The position numbers were made by a program, and so were the translations under genes. From contig NC_057765.1 of assembly GCF_010389155.1 (NCBI RefSeq), forward strand, positions 28,274,980-28,338,979: 64,000 bases of DNA, in the 5' to 3' direction. The notes under the pieces were generated by a model. The model did not search any database, was not told where the DNA came from, and was given only the letters and a program-made list of their open reading frames with translations. Source of the DNA: Erigeron canadensis. Lineage: Eukaryota; Streptophyta; Magnoliopsida; Asterales; Asteraceae. Shown piece by piece: positions 25,250 through 36,448 of this stretch (positions are counted from its first letter, which is position 1; the number at the start of each line of letters is the position of its first letter).

Positions 25250-25702
25250 TCACTCGTCATCATCATCTCTGATTGACATTTTTCCTAAGCCACGGTAAGC
25301 GTAATCGTTGGCCCACCACTTGTCGTGTTGTGGGCATTTGACTTCTCACGTGCTTTTGCCTTCCCCGCAATTGTCGTGGAAGGATTCGGTCCAAGTGCAC
25401 TGGTCACCCAACGTGTGACCGGCCTTAAAAACATCGTCGACCACACTCTTGAAGTTGTTGATCTCCCCTTGTAGAAATGAAGAATAGTGTTCTTCGTGCT
25501 TCGAAACATTGCGGCCTGACGCTTGTATCGCCTCTACCTTTTGCTCGCATCGTCGTCTTTTCCCCCTCAGGTGTTCCATCACCCTAGAGAGATCAGTTTG
25601 AAGGAGGGTGTCTTCTTTGATATCAGCCATGATTCGTGTCTTCATTTCATCTTCGGTCAGGCGAGGTCGGTGAACATTTTGTTTTGATGATGAGGATGCC
25701 AT
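25250..25702 (-). pseudogene. Small charged protein of unknown family, with an in-frame TGA
   Basis: Not recognised. From the ATG at 25702 the frame gives 118 residues (MASSSSKQNVHRPRLTEDEM, then ADIKEDTLLQTDLSRVMEHL, a basic GKRRR patch and acidic/helical sequence) to a TGA at 25346-25348. The same frame then stays open for another 31 codons, ending in an acidic run DDDDE before a TGA at 25250, which suggests the first stop is a nonsense mutation in a longer (~150 aa) protein. The alternative is a genuinely shorter product. On the minus strand a TATA box (TATAAATAC) lies about 80 bp upstream. The neighbour at 25998 is a diverged paralogue transcribed the other way. Helix-rich composition; no domain is visible to me. 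Confidence 0.5.
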
Positions 25703-25997
25703 TTGATTAGAAGATTGAGTTTTGAATGATATAAATATTCTGATGGTAAAATGCACCCGAATTGAGGTTTGTGTTTGTATTTATAGAGTGACAATATAAC
25801 TAGTCGTTCAGGGACTGGAAATGTAAATGTATTTGAATTTTTGGCCGTTTGAGGGACTGAAAGTGTAAATATTTTGCATTCTGCCGTTGGAGGGACTAAT
25901 TGAGTAAATATTTTGAAATTTGAACGTTGGAGGAGCGTGTTATAGTTCTTTAAATACTGGGTCCTTCATAAAACACAAACTTAATAACATTTCGAAA
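25703..25997. promoter_or_regulatory. Divergent promoter with ~40-bp tandem units
   Basis: The region between two divergent paralogues contains three to four diverged units of the form CGTTNGAGGGACTGAAAGTG...TAAATATTTT (starting near 25804, 25847, 25883 and 25924). A TATAAATAC box serves the minus gene (about 25780), and TTTAAATACTGGGTCC the plus gene (about 25951). Confidence 0.45.
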
Positions 25998-26246
25998 ATG
26001 TCTTTTTCATCAACTAAAATGACTGTTGATCAAGTGCATGAGAGTATTATGGCTGATATCCGCGACCACCAAAGGTCAGAGAGGAACTTCTTGTTGTTAT
26101 GCGAAAACTTAATGCGAAAAAACAATGGTGTCGAGAAGAAATCAATTACATACAAATCGGGTATTGCACTGAGTTTAAGTGTCAATCTTCTCTGCTTCTC
26201 GGGTTCTCAAAGTAATATCACTTTTCTTCAACAAGTTGGTCCATAG
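25998..26246 (+). pseudogene. Diverged, truncated paralogue of the minus-strand small gene
   Basis: The start MSFSSTKMTVDQVHESIMAD parallels MASSSSKQ...EDEMKTRIMAD of the neighbour, and NFLLLCENLMRKNNG parallels DLSRVMEHLRGKRR. After about residue 50 the similarity is lost and the frame ends at 26244-26246 after 82 codons. It is probably a decayed copy, the pair having arisen by inverted duplication. No function is claimed. Confidence 0.4.
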
Positions 26247-26392
26247 TTTAAAAAAAATATACATGTAACGAGACTTGATTAAGACAATTGATTACGTTGC
26301 CTTTCAAAAATCTATCAAGAATTCTAGAAATTTATTTCTTGCCACAAGGTATAGAATTGAAACTTATTTTTAGAGTACCTACCTTCTTGATG

Positions 26393-26570
26393 TTTGGCAT
26401 AGTTGGATCAAGTGGCTGACATTTTTATTTCGGAAGACGGAGGTCAAAAGTTCAATCGTTCATCTCAATCAAAGACTTTATTCTATCATTTTTACAGTAT
26501 TTTGGAAACATCCTTTCTGTCTAGGTAAGGATAAGAGTCTTTACATCACAATAATCCCTCATATATCATA
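26393..26570 (+). repeat. SINE-like element
   Basis: An A-box-like TGGATCAAGTGGCTGACA is followed ~35 bp later by a B-box-like GGTCAAAAGTTCAATC, then a tail containing CTAGGTAAGGATAAGAG and TTTACATCAC, which resembles tRNA-derived plant SINEs. No clear target duplication. Confidence 0.42.
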
Positions 26571-26989
26571 GAAGTATTGAGATCCAAAATCCGTAAAGAA
26601 TGATATTTTGAAGAATTATAGTATCGAGGTTTAATATGATGTATATGATTCAGAATTCAGATATGTGTTTAATTGAGTTTTGACAATAGCTTTTTCATTT
26701 TCATCTACACTGATATTGATATTTTTCTTGATGCCTTTATTTTGTTTTGAAATAATCATAAAATGATGAGGAGAAAAAAAGATGTCGAAATTGATCAGGA
26801 GAATAATCGATAATAAAAGAAATCTGTATCAAATCTTTCTCTATATATATAATTCTCTATCTCAATTTGATGATGTGGCATATCTCAGAGCTCGCCACAT
26901 CTGGCGATCTCACGTCGTTAGTCTCTTAAACATTGACACGTAAGTTGACACCTATACATACTTGACAAATCATCATCCTGTCAACAACC

Positions 26990-27115
26990 GCATAGCTTTT
27001 ATTAATTATAAATAAATAACATATTCAAAAGTCATAAGTATGATTAGAACCCACAACCTCAAGTTTTTTATGTGAAACATAAACCACTTGATCTAATGAG
27101 ATTTTTGTTTTTATT
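26990..27115 (-). repeat. SINE-like fragment
   Basis: On the minus strand, TAGATCAAGTGGTTTATG (A-box-like) precedes GAGGTTGTGGGTTCTAATC (B-box-like) by about 35 bp. The arrangement matches 26393-26570. Confidence 0.35.
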
Positions 27116-27575
27116 TTCAAATACATGATATATATTCAGTCTAAAATCCCACGAAAATTATTAAAAATATTATTTATATAATTAGATGACACTTAACATA
27201 TATATAAAAGAGATATATGGTAATAGTTTCTTACCTAAAATATATATTAATGACATATTCTAAATTTATAAAAGTTTCTATATTTTAAAGATCTTTTTAA
27301 TTTTTATTAAAAAGTAATAATGATTCTTAATTTTTTTTAATATAATATCTTTTGAGATATAATTTATTTATTTTTATTTTTATTTTCCAACATAAATATA
27401 TTGCAAAAATATAAACTCTAGATTACTTAGAACATAAAAAAAATGTTTTCTTAATTTAAGTTGAATTTATGTCTTTATATACTCTATGTTTAATTCTTTG
27501 AGGGTGGACGTAATACGTAAGGAGGCAAGGTGGTGATCGACTGGTGACCAGTTGGAACACTACCCGCCCTGTAGG

Positions 27576-28453
27576 TAAGGGTGGCATAACAGGTCACACG
27601 AGACCTGTTAAAACACGAACCTGTTAAGGGTATACCGAACACGACCTGTTTAGAATTCGTGTCATTTTTCTTGGACACGAACACGACACGAAACTTAACA
27701 GGTGCACCTGTTAAGAACTTGTCAAAGACCTGTTAACACTAATTATGCATAATTCACTAAAAAAAGAGGGTAAAAGTTTCTGTTATAAAATTCATTATTT
27801 TGAGAGTTAATTTCAAAATCGATCTACAACATGTTCATTAAAAAATTAATCATATATATTTCGAAGTATGCTCAGTGAGACAACTATTAAATAGTATTAT
27901 ATGAATAATTAATAACATATAAGCTGAAACAAAAAAAAATAAAAAATAAAGAATTCAATTGATGAATCAAGTAGCTGAATTAATCGAGCAGCAGAATTAA
28001 TAAAAAAAAAATAAGTATAAAAATAAAGAAGTTAATATCAGTTCGAAATGAAGATGGGTTGATGATTGAGTTGAAGGTTAAAGGTTTTTTGTTTCAGTTC
28101 GAGATGAAGATTGATAATGGATTGATAAAGATCGGTTGTGGATTGATGATGGATAAATGATTGAATCGATTGTGGATCTGTGGATTAATTGATAGGTTAT
28201 GGATTGATGTGAAACTTTGATGAATTAAGAAAATGTAAAGGAGAAGGAGGGGTGGGAATACGGGAAAAGGGAGGCGTACTAGATTATTAGGAAATAAAAT
28301 GTAATTAGGGTTTCATAGTTTTAACATGGTACATATATGTATAACTTAACTTCCGGATCTGTTAAGACACAAATCTGTTAAGCATAAACACGAAACCTGT
28401 TAAGAACAGGTCGTGTCGTGTTAACAGGTTTCGTGTCAAAATTGTCAGCCTTA
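27576..28453. mobile_element. Non-autonomous hAT element with 8-bp TSD
   Basis: 878 bp. Both flanks are CCTGTAGG (27568-27575 and 28454-28461). The terminal inverted repeats are TAAGGGTGGCA and TAAGGCTGACA, a typical hAT form. Both subterminal regions (27590-27740 and 28365-28440) carry clustered copies of ACCTGTTAA and ACACGA motifs in both orientations, probable transposase-binding sites. The interior has no transposase. Confidence 0.85.
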
Positions 28454-28461
28454 CCTGTAGG

Positions 28462-28882
28462 TACCAAAGGGATGGGTAGCAAAGTGGTGATGGTGGTGTA
28501 AATCTCACCCTCTCACCTTTTTATTTTTATCTTTTCTTTGCTTTTTATCACTTCAACTTTACTCGGTATGTATATTATGTATGCTAATATGAAAAGAGAG
28601 TATAAATACGTATAAAAATATAGAAAACAAAGATGAAACTTACTTCTCATTCGATGACAGAATAAACCTTAAATAGGCAAAACTACATCTCATGTGATCC
28701 TAAAAATAAGCAAATAAACTACCAACTCTACCTAAGGAATTGGTCATGGATATGACCCATAACGTTCATATTCTCAATTGCATATAATTTGGTCAAGCCC
28801 ATGACTTTATACCATTTATTTGAAGGAACAGTAAAACCAAATCAAATATTAACTTAAATAAACCAGCTCAAACTAGATAATA
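28462..28882. other. Intergenic
   Basis: AT-rich sequence; nothing recognisable. Confidence 0.4.
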
Positions 28883-29208
28883 TGACTGAGTCAAGATTAA
28901 TTCCTATATAGATGGTGAGAGAATGGTGAAATATTCATTGCTTGTGGAAGAGATGAGGGAGGATGAAGAAAAGTGAAGATTTATCTTGAGGTTTATAATT
29001 TTCCTTCTAATAATGTTTATTACTTTATCATTTGACATTTTACTTCATTACATAAAAAAATATCTTCGTTTTTCGATGACAGTTTTTTTTTATATTGAAT
29101 ATTTGATAGAAATTTATGTTATCTCATGTAACGCACGGGGCTAAACCTAATCAGTAATAAAGTCTTAATATAAAACCTTATGGGACTATAATTTTCGATT
29201 TTAATAAG
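28883..29208 (+). repeat. Dispersed 0.33-kb segment, copy 2
   Basis: Near-identical to 23785-24112, same strand, but here without the flanking TIR sequences, so its edges mark the mobile or duplicated unit (TGACTGAGTC ... TTTTAATAAG). Confidence 0.85.
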
Positions 29209-29899
29209 CCTCAAGAGAAGTATCCCCCGAATTAAGGTACTTTAGAGTGGCTGTTCTAGAAACTATATTTACTAAACGTGCAGGATCTGAACTTTATAAC
29301 CTTTTAATTAACACAAAGTTTGTGAAAACACGTTTTCTAATTGATATAAAACAAATGAAAGGGTTGTCACTAATCGTTAATATTCCTTTTCTTTTCCTTT
29401 TCTAAGTGACATAAATATAAACTTCGATATAAATATTTAATCTATAATTTTCTAGACCAACAAAGACAGTGAGAAGCAAAAATTCAACAAAAACTGGTTG
29501 CTTGATTAGAAAAGACTGATTAAATAAAGTAATGTTGATTTAATATTTAATATGAAAACTCAAATAGTAAGTTGCGTACCATCTAGCTATTAACTCCTCC
29601 ACGGCTCCACGTAATAGTTCTAAATGCTTCAATGGTTTGTCTTTGATAAATTGTTAGTGTAAAATGATTAATGTAAATGATTTGATCAGATGTTTAAGTA
29701 AAAAATCGATATATGTTTTCTTTGATGTTGTTTTAGATGTGATCTAATTGTACATGTACATATTGACTCCTTTTCCATGAAACGTTAAGCAAAGAAGAAA
29801 AATCGGAACCAGGAAATGATAATGTAAAAAGTAATTGGGCCTTAACTTAAAAATAGAAAATGAACTTCGTTTCACACACCAAATGTATGAAATAATTAG

Positions 29900-29933
<34 letters not shown>

Positions 29934-31010
29934 TTTTACACAACTATTATGATTATAATAACTAGTTATTTGTGATAAATATATACTAGCATGGTGTCTG
30001 CGCTATGCGGTGATAGTCGTGGCGGCGAAGGTGTGATGGAGCGACGTCATATAATTTATGTAAAAGGTTAATGGACATACTTTAAAACATAAAAGATTGA
30101 TAGTGTAATTTAATTATTAATGTTAAGAAAGTAGTGTATATGAAAATATTTTAAGGGGTACCAAGTGAAAATATTACATATTTTCAGCATTACCAAAAAT
30201 AAAAAAGGTTGTTCTTTTTAAAATATAGTATAAATATACAAATAATTTTTTCACAAATAACTACACTATTAATGTACTACAAACTTTACATACTCAAACA
30301 AATAAAGCTTTTCTTTAACCTTTCTTCATTGTTTTTATTAAAAATCAAAACAACTCAAGTTATTTATTTTCTTAATTTAAAGATCTATCTCAAAATTAAT
30401 GTTTCGATAACTCGTGACTTTCAAAGAATAATCTTATGACAATGAAGGTAACATTTGTATGTATTTCCTATTTATTTTGGATTAAGATTTCCTAAACTAT
30501 CATAACTTTATAGGTAAAGTTGAGAGGATCTCAACCATTAGATTGAAATCAAGGGTTAAGATTCAAAAATCAAGTTCGAATCTTGACATTTGATTTTAAT
30601 CTAAAGGTTAGGATCCTCTTAACTTTATCCATAAATTTATAATAACTTTACCATTTATTTTTACTTATGGAGTGGGGCAACCGACCCTACTGTCCTCGAA
30701 GTTGATCCGTTTATGCAAAGAAGTTCACATAAACTTTGTTAGAGTAGTTTATTACTAACACTAATAAATATATACTTTGTTCTCAATTCTCAGTGTCCAT
30801 ACACCTAGGCAATTACAACAACAAAACCAACACTACCCAACCCCTTCATGCAGGTATGGAGAAGGTGAAAACGTAGACGGTCTTGTCTCTACTTTGAAGT
30901 AGAAAGACTGTTTTAATTTTATAAGTTCCTCCAGCCAAAAAATAAAAAGGAAAGAGGAGGGGGGGGGGGGGGGTTGTAAATGGTTTAATAACCATATCAG
31001 TCGTCTCACG
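29209..31010. other. Intergenic
   Basis: AT-rich, with a TA microsatellite at about 29892-29930 and a short repeat around 29988-30100 related in style to 41365-41780 (start ATATATACTAGCATGGTG then a GCG-rich hairpin). A homopolymer of 15 G lies at 30959-30973. Confidence 0.4.
30503..30640. repeat. Fold-back MITE
   Basis: Two arms of about 60 bp are inverted: TAGGTAAAGTTGAGAGGATC at the left, and ATGGATAAAGTTAAGAGGAT when the right arm is read backwards. No coding. Confidence 0.55.
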
Positions 31011-31904
31011 GTCCAGGGCCGGCCCTGTCCATGGGTGGCGGGCTGGGCTACAGCCCTGAGCAACATATAATTAGGGGCAGAAATTTTTGGGGTTTTACAA
31101 ACTTAGATCTAACCATGTTTCGAATCTGTAGTGATTATTTTACACATTTTAGATGATTAATATAACTAAAGAATGTTTTATAATGAAAGGAGTGTTGTAT
31201 ATAGTTATGAAGAAGTTGAATATGAAAATTAAGTTTCGGCTTTAATGGAGTTTTCTGAATAGTTGATGCCGTAGGCGTTGAAGAAGAAAGACGTACTATG
31301 TATTAATTTTCTTTTTTAATTTACATTTCTTAAAAGTCCTTGTAGTTTGTTCAAAGTTTTATATCAGTCCTTCAAAACCTACGCCACGTGGGCTCTTTAC
31401 TTTTTATTTTGAAAACAATACAACTTCTTCGAGTCTTTGACTACTTATCCTTGACTAGCCTATAAATTGATTAAATTCAATTAAATTTGTAACTGGTAAG
31501 TTATTTTATTTTATTTTAACTAGTTTCTGTTTCTAAAATTTATGATGTTTTTTTAATAAGATTTTAAAAATACTTATTTGTAATTAAAGGGTAGTTAAAA
31601 ATTTAGTAGTTTAGCTAATATTATTTATTACAATCTAGTTAATGTTTTTACTTCAAATTTGCACACATATGTCATTTCAAAGATGATGGGTTACTCAAAA
31701 CCTTTAACTTGAAGTTTATTTCCTCGACGTATACATTTGTAACATTAATTATATCTACTAAATATTGTAAGAGTTAAAACGTAGCTTGGTAATAATGTTA
31801 TAAACTTTTAGGTTATATATTTGAGTATTTGACTACAAAATTCTGATAATGGGCAATTTCTAACCATTTCGTTCTTAGCATCAAATAAGTCAGGACCGGT
31901 TCTG
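31011..31904. mobile_element. Possible hAT remnant
   Basis: The left end contains the palindrome CAGGGCCGGCCCTG (31014-31027) and the right end a decayed equivalent, CAGGACCGGTTCTG (31891-31904). Flanking GTCTCACG / GTCTCACC would be a 7-of-8 target duplication, but the left one is separated from the palindrome by 3 bases. The interior is AT-rich and non-coding. Confidence 0.33.
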
Positions 31905-32814
31905 GTCTCACCTAGACTACATTAAAAGTATGGAGAATAACAAACAAACAACTTACCATATACTTTAGCACAAATTAAACAATACATATAAAATAGCGAA
32001 CGTATTAAACCACAACATAAAAACCTAACCCGTAGGGTGAAAGCAATCATGCATACATAGCAGAAACTAACTACGAAGTTTTGGGGACATCCAAGAAAAA
32101 TATGGTTGTGGTCGATCTATAAAACAAAGTAGCTCTTGATTAAGCCACCCGACAAAGGCAATATATAGAATTAAGTTAAGGGTTGATAATACTCTAATCA
32201 CAAAACTTTCAATTTTATATCGTCTTAATGACTTAATGACCGAATTTTTAGATCGTCTTAGTGACCGAATTTAATTATTTATTTTTCGCAATGCATGCTC
32301 TAGACTTTTATATAAAGGAGAGTTGGTCAACATTGAAGTCTTTCATCATGTTCGGATACCAATGTCTACATCATCTCTTCAACACACGTCTCAAACTTTA
32401 GAAAGGACAATTGAATACGGCGCCTTTCTCCATTGGTTACTTTGAAGATGAACAATCAGTGCAATAAGTCAAAATTGGAAGTTACAGACAACTTTGGGAT
32501 TCTATTGCTGGTATGTTAATACAAAAACGCGAATTGATGGGATGCTCAGAATAACATAAATACTTCAACTATTTGGCTGATTCATGCGAAAGGGTCATGG
32601 GCGGTTGCAGAAATATCGTCAACTAAAACGGTGGTGGGTTTTGTTTGACAAGTGACTGATACTTGTGACTAAAAGTAGTTGGGGAAAAAGTATATATATA
32701 TATATATAGTACATGACAGAAGGATAATTTAAGAAATTTTTTGTCATGAGTACTAAAATTTCAATTAGTTTATATAAGCATTTATTACTAGTATTTTCTA
32801 ACTAACCAAACAAA
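31905..32814. other. Intergenic
   Basis: A TATA-like TTTATATAAAGG lies at about 32308, and a short frame at 32448-32510 ends in a GTATGT donor-like site. I cannot build a gene from it. Confidence 0.3.
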
Positions 32815-32997
32815 ATGATACAGAGATCGAGACTCAAAGGAGTGGCTTGCGAATATTGTCAGAGAGAGGTTCAAAATGTACTCGTAGGGTGTCGGTTTAA
32901 TTATCCGCGACGGTGTGCTTATTGCCAACGAGTTCGTGTAGTTGTTGAGGAAGAAAATTATAGAAAAAGAATGTTATATATGCAATTGTTATCATAA
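32815..32997 (+). CDS. Candidate small Cys-rich peptide, unknown
   Basis: A 60-residue frame with two CxxC pairs (CEYCQREV and CAYCQRV) separated by about 20 residues and a basic, Arg-rich background, so a small zinc-binding fold is conceivable; it loosely recalls LSD1-type fingers but lacks their Gly-Ala core. TTTATATAAGC lies ~45 bp upstream. It may be chance; no homologue is recognised. Confidence 0.2.
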   Translation: MIQRSRLKGVACEYCQREVQNVLVGCRFNYPRRCAYCQRVRVVVEEENYRKRMLYMQLLS

Positions 32998-34122
32998 CAA
33001 TATAACATGCAACCCGCTACTTGAGTTTGTAGACTTAGTACAATCATCTAATTAACATGGTTCGTTTTATTAAAAACAAAAGTAACGTTCAAATTTAATC
33101 ATCATAAACTTAACAATACCATATATATATATATATATATATGCATGATTGACAACTTTGGTTTTTCCTTGTTGAATGCATACTTCATAATAGTCCAGAA
33201 CCACCTTCTCTCCCTTGTGCTGAATAATATAAAGACTAATAATGCTATATCGTTCTACATTTTGTACGTAAACCATTCTCCTATACATGAGTAAATTCCC
33301 AAAATGTGCTTCTTTTTTAGTTGTTGGATACAAATATGCTTGTTGTAAATGATCCAAACTTTCTTCCATGAATCTGATCTTCAATCTTTTTCACTTTTAA
33401 TTAACTCAAGTATATATATATTTTTTTTTCTTTTTGGAACAACCATTACCTCAAGTAATTAAATAGCTGTAGATTTTAGTTTTGGGTTATTATATTTATT
33501 CCATTTCTTCATATGGTTAATTTTTCACATTATATATAATATATTACTTATAAGTTCACTCAAACTAGTTGAAACATATTTATTAGTTTAAGTGTCCAAA
33601 TTAGCATAAAATATACATACTTTATGTAAATACTGTTATGAAAGAAGGATAAAATTCATTGGAAAACTTATAACAAAAGCCTTTAAAAAAAAAGTGTATA
33701 AAAGAAACTCAGTATTATGATAATATAATTATGAACTCACTTAAAGCTAAATATATATTAATTTGATGTTTTATATTCAAGTGATCGGAAAGAGCAAAGG
33801 CACAGAGATAGTTTAGAAAATTAAGAATAAGATATATAAGAGAAAAAGATTTTCCTAATATTATTTTTAAGTTTTAACCAAAACAAACACACTTTAGTCC
33901 AACAACTAAAAAAGAAGCATATTTTGGGAATTAACTCCCTATACATATATACAAATGATGACATGAGTCATGTGTCAAAATAACACGAATAGGATGAATT
34001 GCATGCACAAAATGTAAAACTATATATATTATTACTGCGTTTGATAATCTGCGTTTTTATAGAGAAAATGCGCGGTACATGCTTTTTGCAAATTGATTTC
34101 AAAACGTAACCCCAGACACCCC
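32998..34122. other. Intergenic / bZIP 3' flank
   Basis: AT-rich with TA microsatellites; a minus frame at 33070-33384 has no motif and is not called. Confidence 0.4.
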
Positions 34123-34617
34123 TTAAATCATATTGGCAGAAGCCAAAATCGGCTGGCTAGTATAAAAACAGCCCAATGAGTCATTCATGAACTCATCCAT
34201 CAACCCAACACCACCCGGCCCATATTGCTCCTCTCCAAAGCCACAACCAGTATCCATGGATTGGTTCATAACCGATATAATCTGGTTAAGCGACTCCAAC
34301 CTGCGGCTCAGCTCAACCACCCGGGCTCTCAAAACCGAGTTTTCAGCCTCTACATTAGTATAATGTTGCATGGTCATGCTAACATTAGTCATAACTTGAT
34401 GGTTCTCCATTTTTAGCTGGCTTGCCTGATTTGTTAGATCATCTATATGCTTTTGTTTACGCATTCTTGATCTTTTAGCTGACTCTCTATTTGAGTCCAT
34501 TCTTTTTCGCTTTCTTTCATCTAGTAGTCTTTTAATATCTTCATCAGACCCTAAGTTTTGTATTGGGTAGGATCCACCTGATGATGTTGTTGCTGGTGTG
34601 TCACTAGAAGATGCCAT
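34123..34617 (-). CDS. Group S1 bZIP transcription factor (bZIP11/bZIP44 type)
   Basis: A nuclear DNA-binding factor of the S1 group, which heterodimerises with group C bZIPs and adjusts amino-acid and sugar metabolism under low energy. Intronless, 164 aa, as usual for S1. The basic region is RKRKRMDSNRESAKRSRMRK with invariant N43 and R51 (N-x7-R). The leucine zipper follows with heptad positions L61, L68, V75, T82, V89, L96, L103 and L110. The tail PILASANMI matches the C-terminal motif of this group. The upstream leader encodes the sucrose-control peptide (34870-34998), which places the gene in the sucrose-repressed set. The start ATG is the first in frame after the uORFs. Confidence 0.95.
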   Translation of the reverse strand: MASSSDTPATTSSGGSYPIQNLGSDEDIKRLLDERKRKRMDSNRESAKRSRMRKQKHIDDLTNQASQLKMENHQVMTNVSMTMQHYTNVEAENSVLRARVVELSRRLESLNQIISVMNQSMDTGCGFGEEQYGPGGVGLMDEFMNDSLGCFYTSQPILASANMI

Positions 34618-34869
34618 TTATGATACTAAAAAAAGAAAAAAATAACTTGAAAGATATGAGTGTTTATATAGATTCAAATCTTGATAAAAACAGAGCAAAA
34701 ACAGAGTAAAAACAGAGCAAATAATGATATTATTGATTTTAGAGAGTGAATATGAAGAAAATAAGCAGGACCCAGATGGTAATTTTTATTAATTATTATT
34801 ATGAGGATGGATATATGATTTTTTATATATATTTATATATAGTTTGGATCTAATAAAGTAGAGCAAAAA

Positions 34870-34998
34870 TCATGAAATGTAATAAAACCAGTAAAGGAAA
34901 ACAACAGAAAAGGATTGGATTAAATGAATCCTCCGCCAGTGTAAGGAATTGGTCATAAACTGAGCTACTACAATATGTTCACTAAGAATTTGAGACAT
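34870..34998 (-). CDS. Conserved sucrose-control uORF (SC-peptide) of the bZIP leader
   Basis: A 42-residue upstream frame in the bZIP 5' leader, ending 253 bases before the main ATG. Its C-terminus reads HLIQSFSVVFLYWFYYIS and then stop, the hallmark of the S1 bZIP uORF2 peptide. In the known family this nascent peptide stalls the ribosome at the stop codon when sucrose is high, cutting translation of the bZIP. The N-terminal half (MSQILSEHIVVAQ) is not conserved, as expected. It is short and easily missed; I found it by translating the leader. Confidence 0.93.
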   Translation of the reverse strand: MSQILSEHIVVAQFMTNSLHWRRIHLIQSFSVVFLYWFYYIS

Positions 34999-35032
34999 GT
35001 ATTTCAAACATTAATAACAATAAGTTGAGCAT
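34982..35032 (-). CDS. uORF1, overlapping the SC-peptide uORF
   Basis: A 16-residue frame (MLNLLLLMFEIHVSNS) in another reading frame that overlaps the start of the SC uORF by 17 bases. The Arabidopsis bZIP11 leader has the same overlap between its first two uORFs. A ribosome translating it would bypass the SC start. Confidence 0.6.
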   Translation of the reverse strand: MLNLLLLMFEIHVSNS

Positions 35033-35194
35033 TAATGTTGGTTTGAATTAGTGTTAATAATGTGACCAAAACCCAAATGGAATTTTGGTTTTGAGAATGA
35101 TAAAAGAATAATAATATGATGAAACAGAGAATGGATCTTAAGGATCAAGAGAAGAGAATGGAAAGAGGGGGAAGAAGCTAAGGAGGGATTATGG

Positions 35195-35212
35195 GTTGAA
35201 TATATAGAAATT
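35195..35212 (-). promoter_or_regulatory. Likely TATA box of the bZIP gene
   Basis: The minus strand reads TTTCTATATATTCAACCC, with TATATA at 35199-35206. A start site ~30 bp downstream would give a leader of about 550 nt containing both uORFs, in keeping with S1 bZIP leaders. Confidence 0.5.
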
Positions 35213-36448
35213 TTTTGCAGAACAAGTTGCAAAAGATACTTTTGTAGAGGTACTTTTATAAGTTTTAAATGTTTTAGAAAGGGAAAAATAAAAAGCATTT
35301 TGTAACATGGGATTTCGGTTTTTACCTACAGAGAATAGTTCTTGTTTGAAAAGCTTCCAATACATATATGAGAGAATAGTAAAATAATACTAAGCCATTA
35401 ACTTAAACAATTACAGTATATTGTTAGACTAGTTTATTTAAAGAAAAGAAACTAGTTAGACTAGTTTATTTAAACGATTATATTGTTATCAATCAATTAA
35501 AAAAAAGAATATCGTTAGTTTTATTTATCTGTAATTATTGATTAAATGCTAACATAGTTTGACACGTCGCTAAAAGTTTTACATGGACTTTGGGTTGGAT
35601 CCGAAAGCCCATCCACGAACTGTCTGTATGTCTCTCTGAAATCGAAAGATAATAACATCATCCAATAATATCTATGTGTGTTTCCAGGCACGATTTCAAG
35701 ACATACAGAATCGTTTCAAAGTTGCGGAGCAATCCACATGAATTTTTAATGATGTGTCAAACCACGCAAGCATTTAACATACGTACGAGTGTACGACTAA
35801 CAGATAAAACTAATGATAATTCTTTTTCGATTAATGTCAAATATTGTAATTTTTTTTTTAAAAAATGAAACCTTAATTGATCTTTTTCTCTTAAAAATAA
35901 GTCTAGGTAAGATTTGTTCATTCTTTTTTATGAATGTAAAGAATGAATACAATTAAGTACGGTGTTGGACAGAAAATTCCAAAGGAGCCGCACAACTACG
36001 TAACCGTACACACCTATGTAGTGTTACTCATTAACATTTGTACATTTCACGTTCAATCATTCATTTGTGATTCAATGTATCTGCACCTACCCAGTTTTGT
36101 TTTTACTACAACAAATTACTTCTCTATATTATATTATATATGGGTAATGACACATGAAAAAATGATATATATGTCTAAATATAAGTTTAAAATATGCTTA
36201 ATACATTATATAAATGATATATGAATATCACTCATGTTCTTTTTTAATCAAGTAATAATGTCATATGTCAACCCTAAATTTTTAAACACATCTTTAGACC
36301 TATTATTTAAACATATCAATCATACCTATATGATATCACACTCAAATTGTTTAATACCGTACGTATACCTTTTTTGTGTTCCATATCTTATATAATATAG
36401 TGTTAGTGAGAGTGACAATGATTTCATTTATACTCATATCTTTATTAA

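Noticed and set aside
33070..33384. 104-codon minus-strand frame upstream of the bZIP 3' side
   Set aside because: Contains a translated TA microsatellite and no family motif.
35032..35298. 88-codon frame upstream of the bZIP as a further uORF
   Set aside because: Its ATG lies upstream of the likely TATA box at 35199-35206, so it is probably not in the mRNA, and its sequence is not conserved uORF-like.
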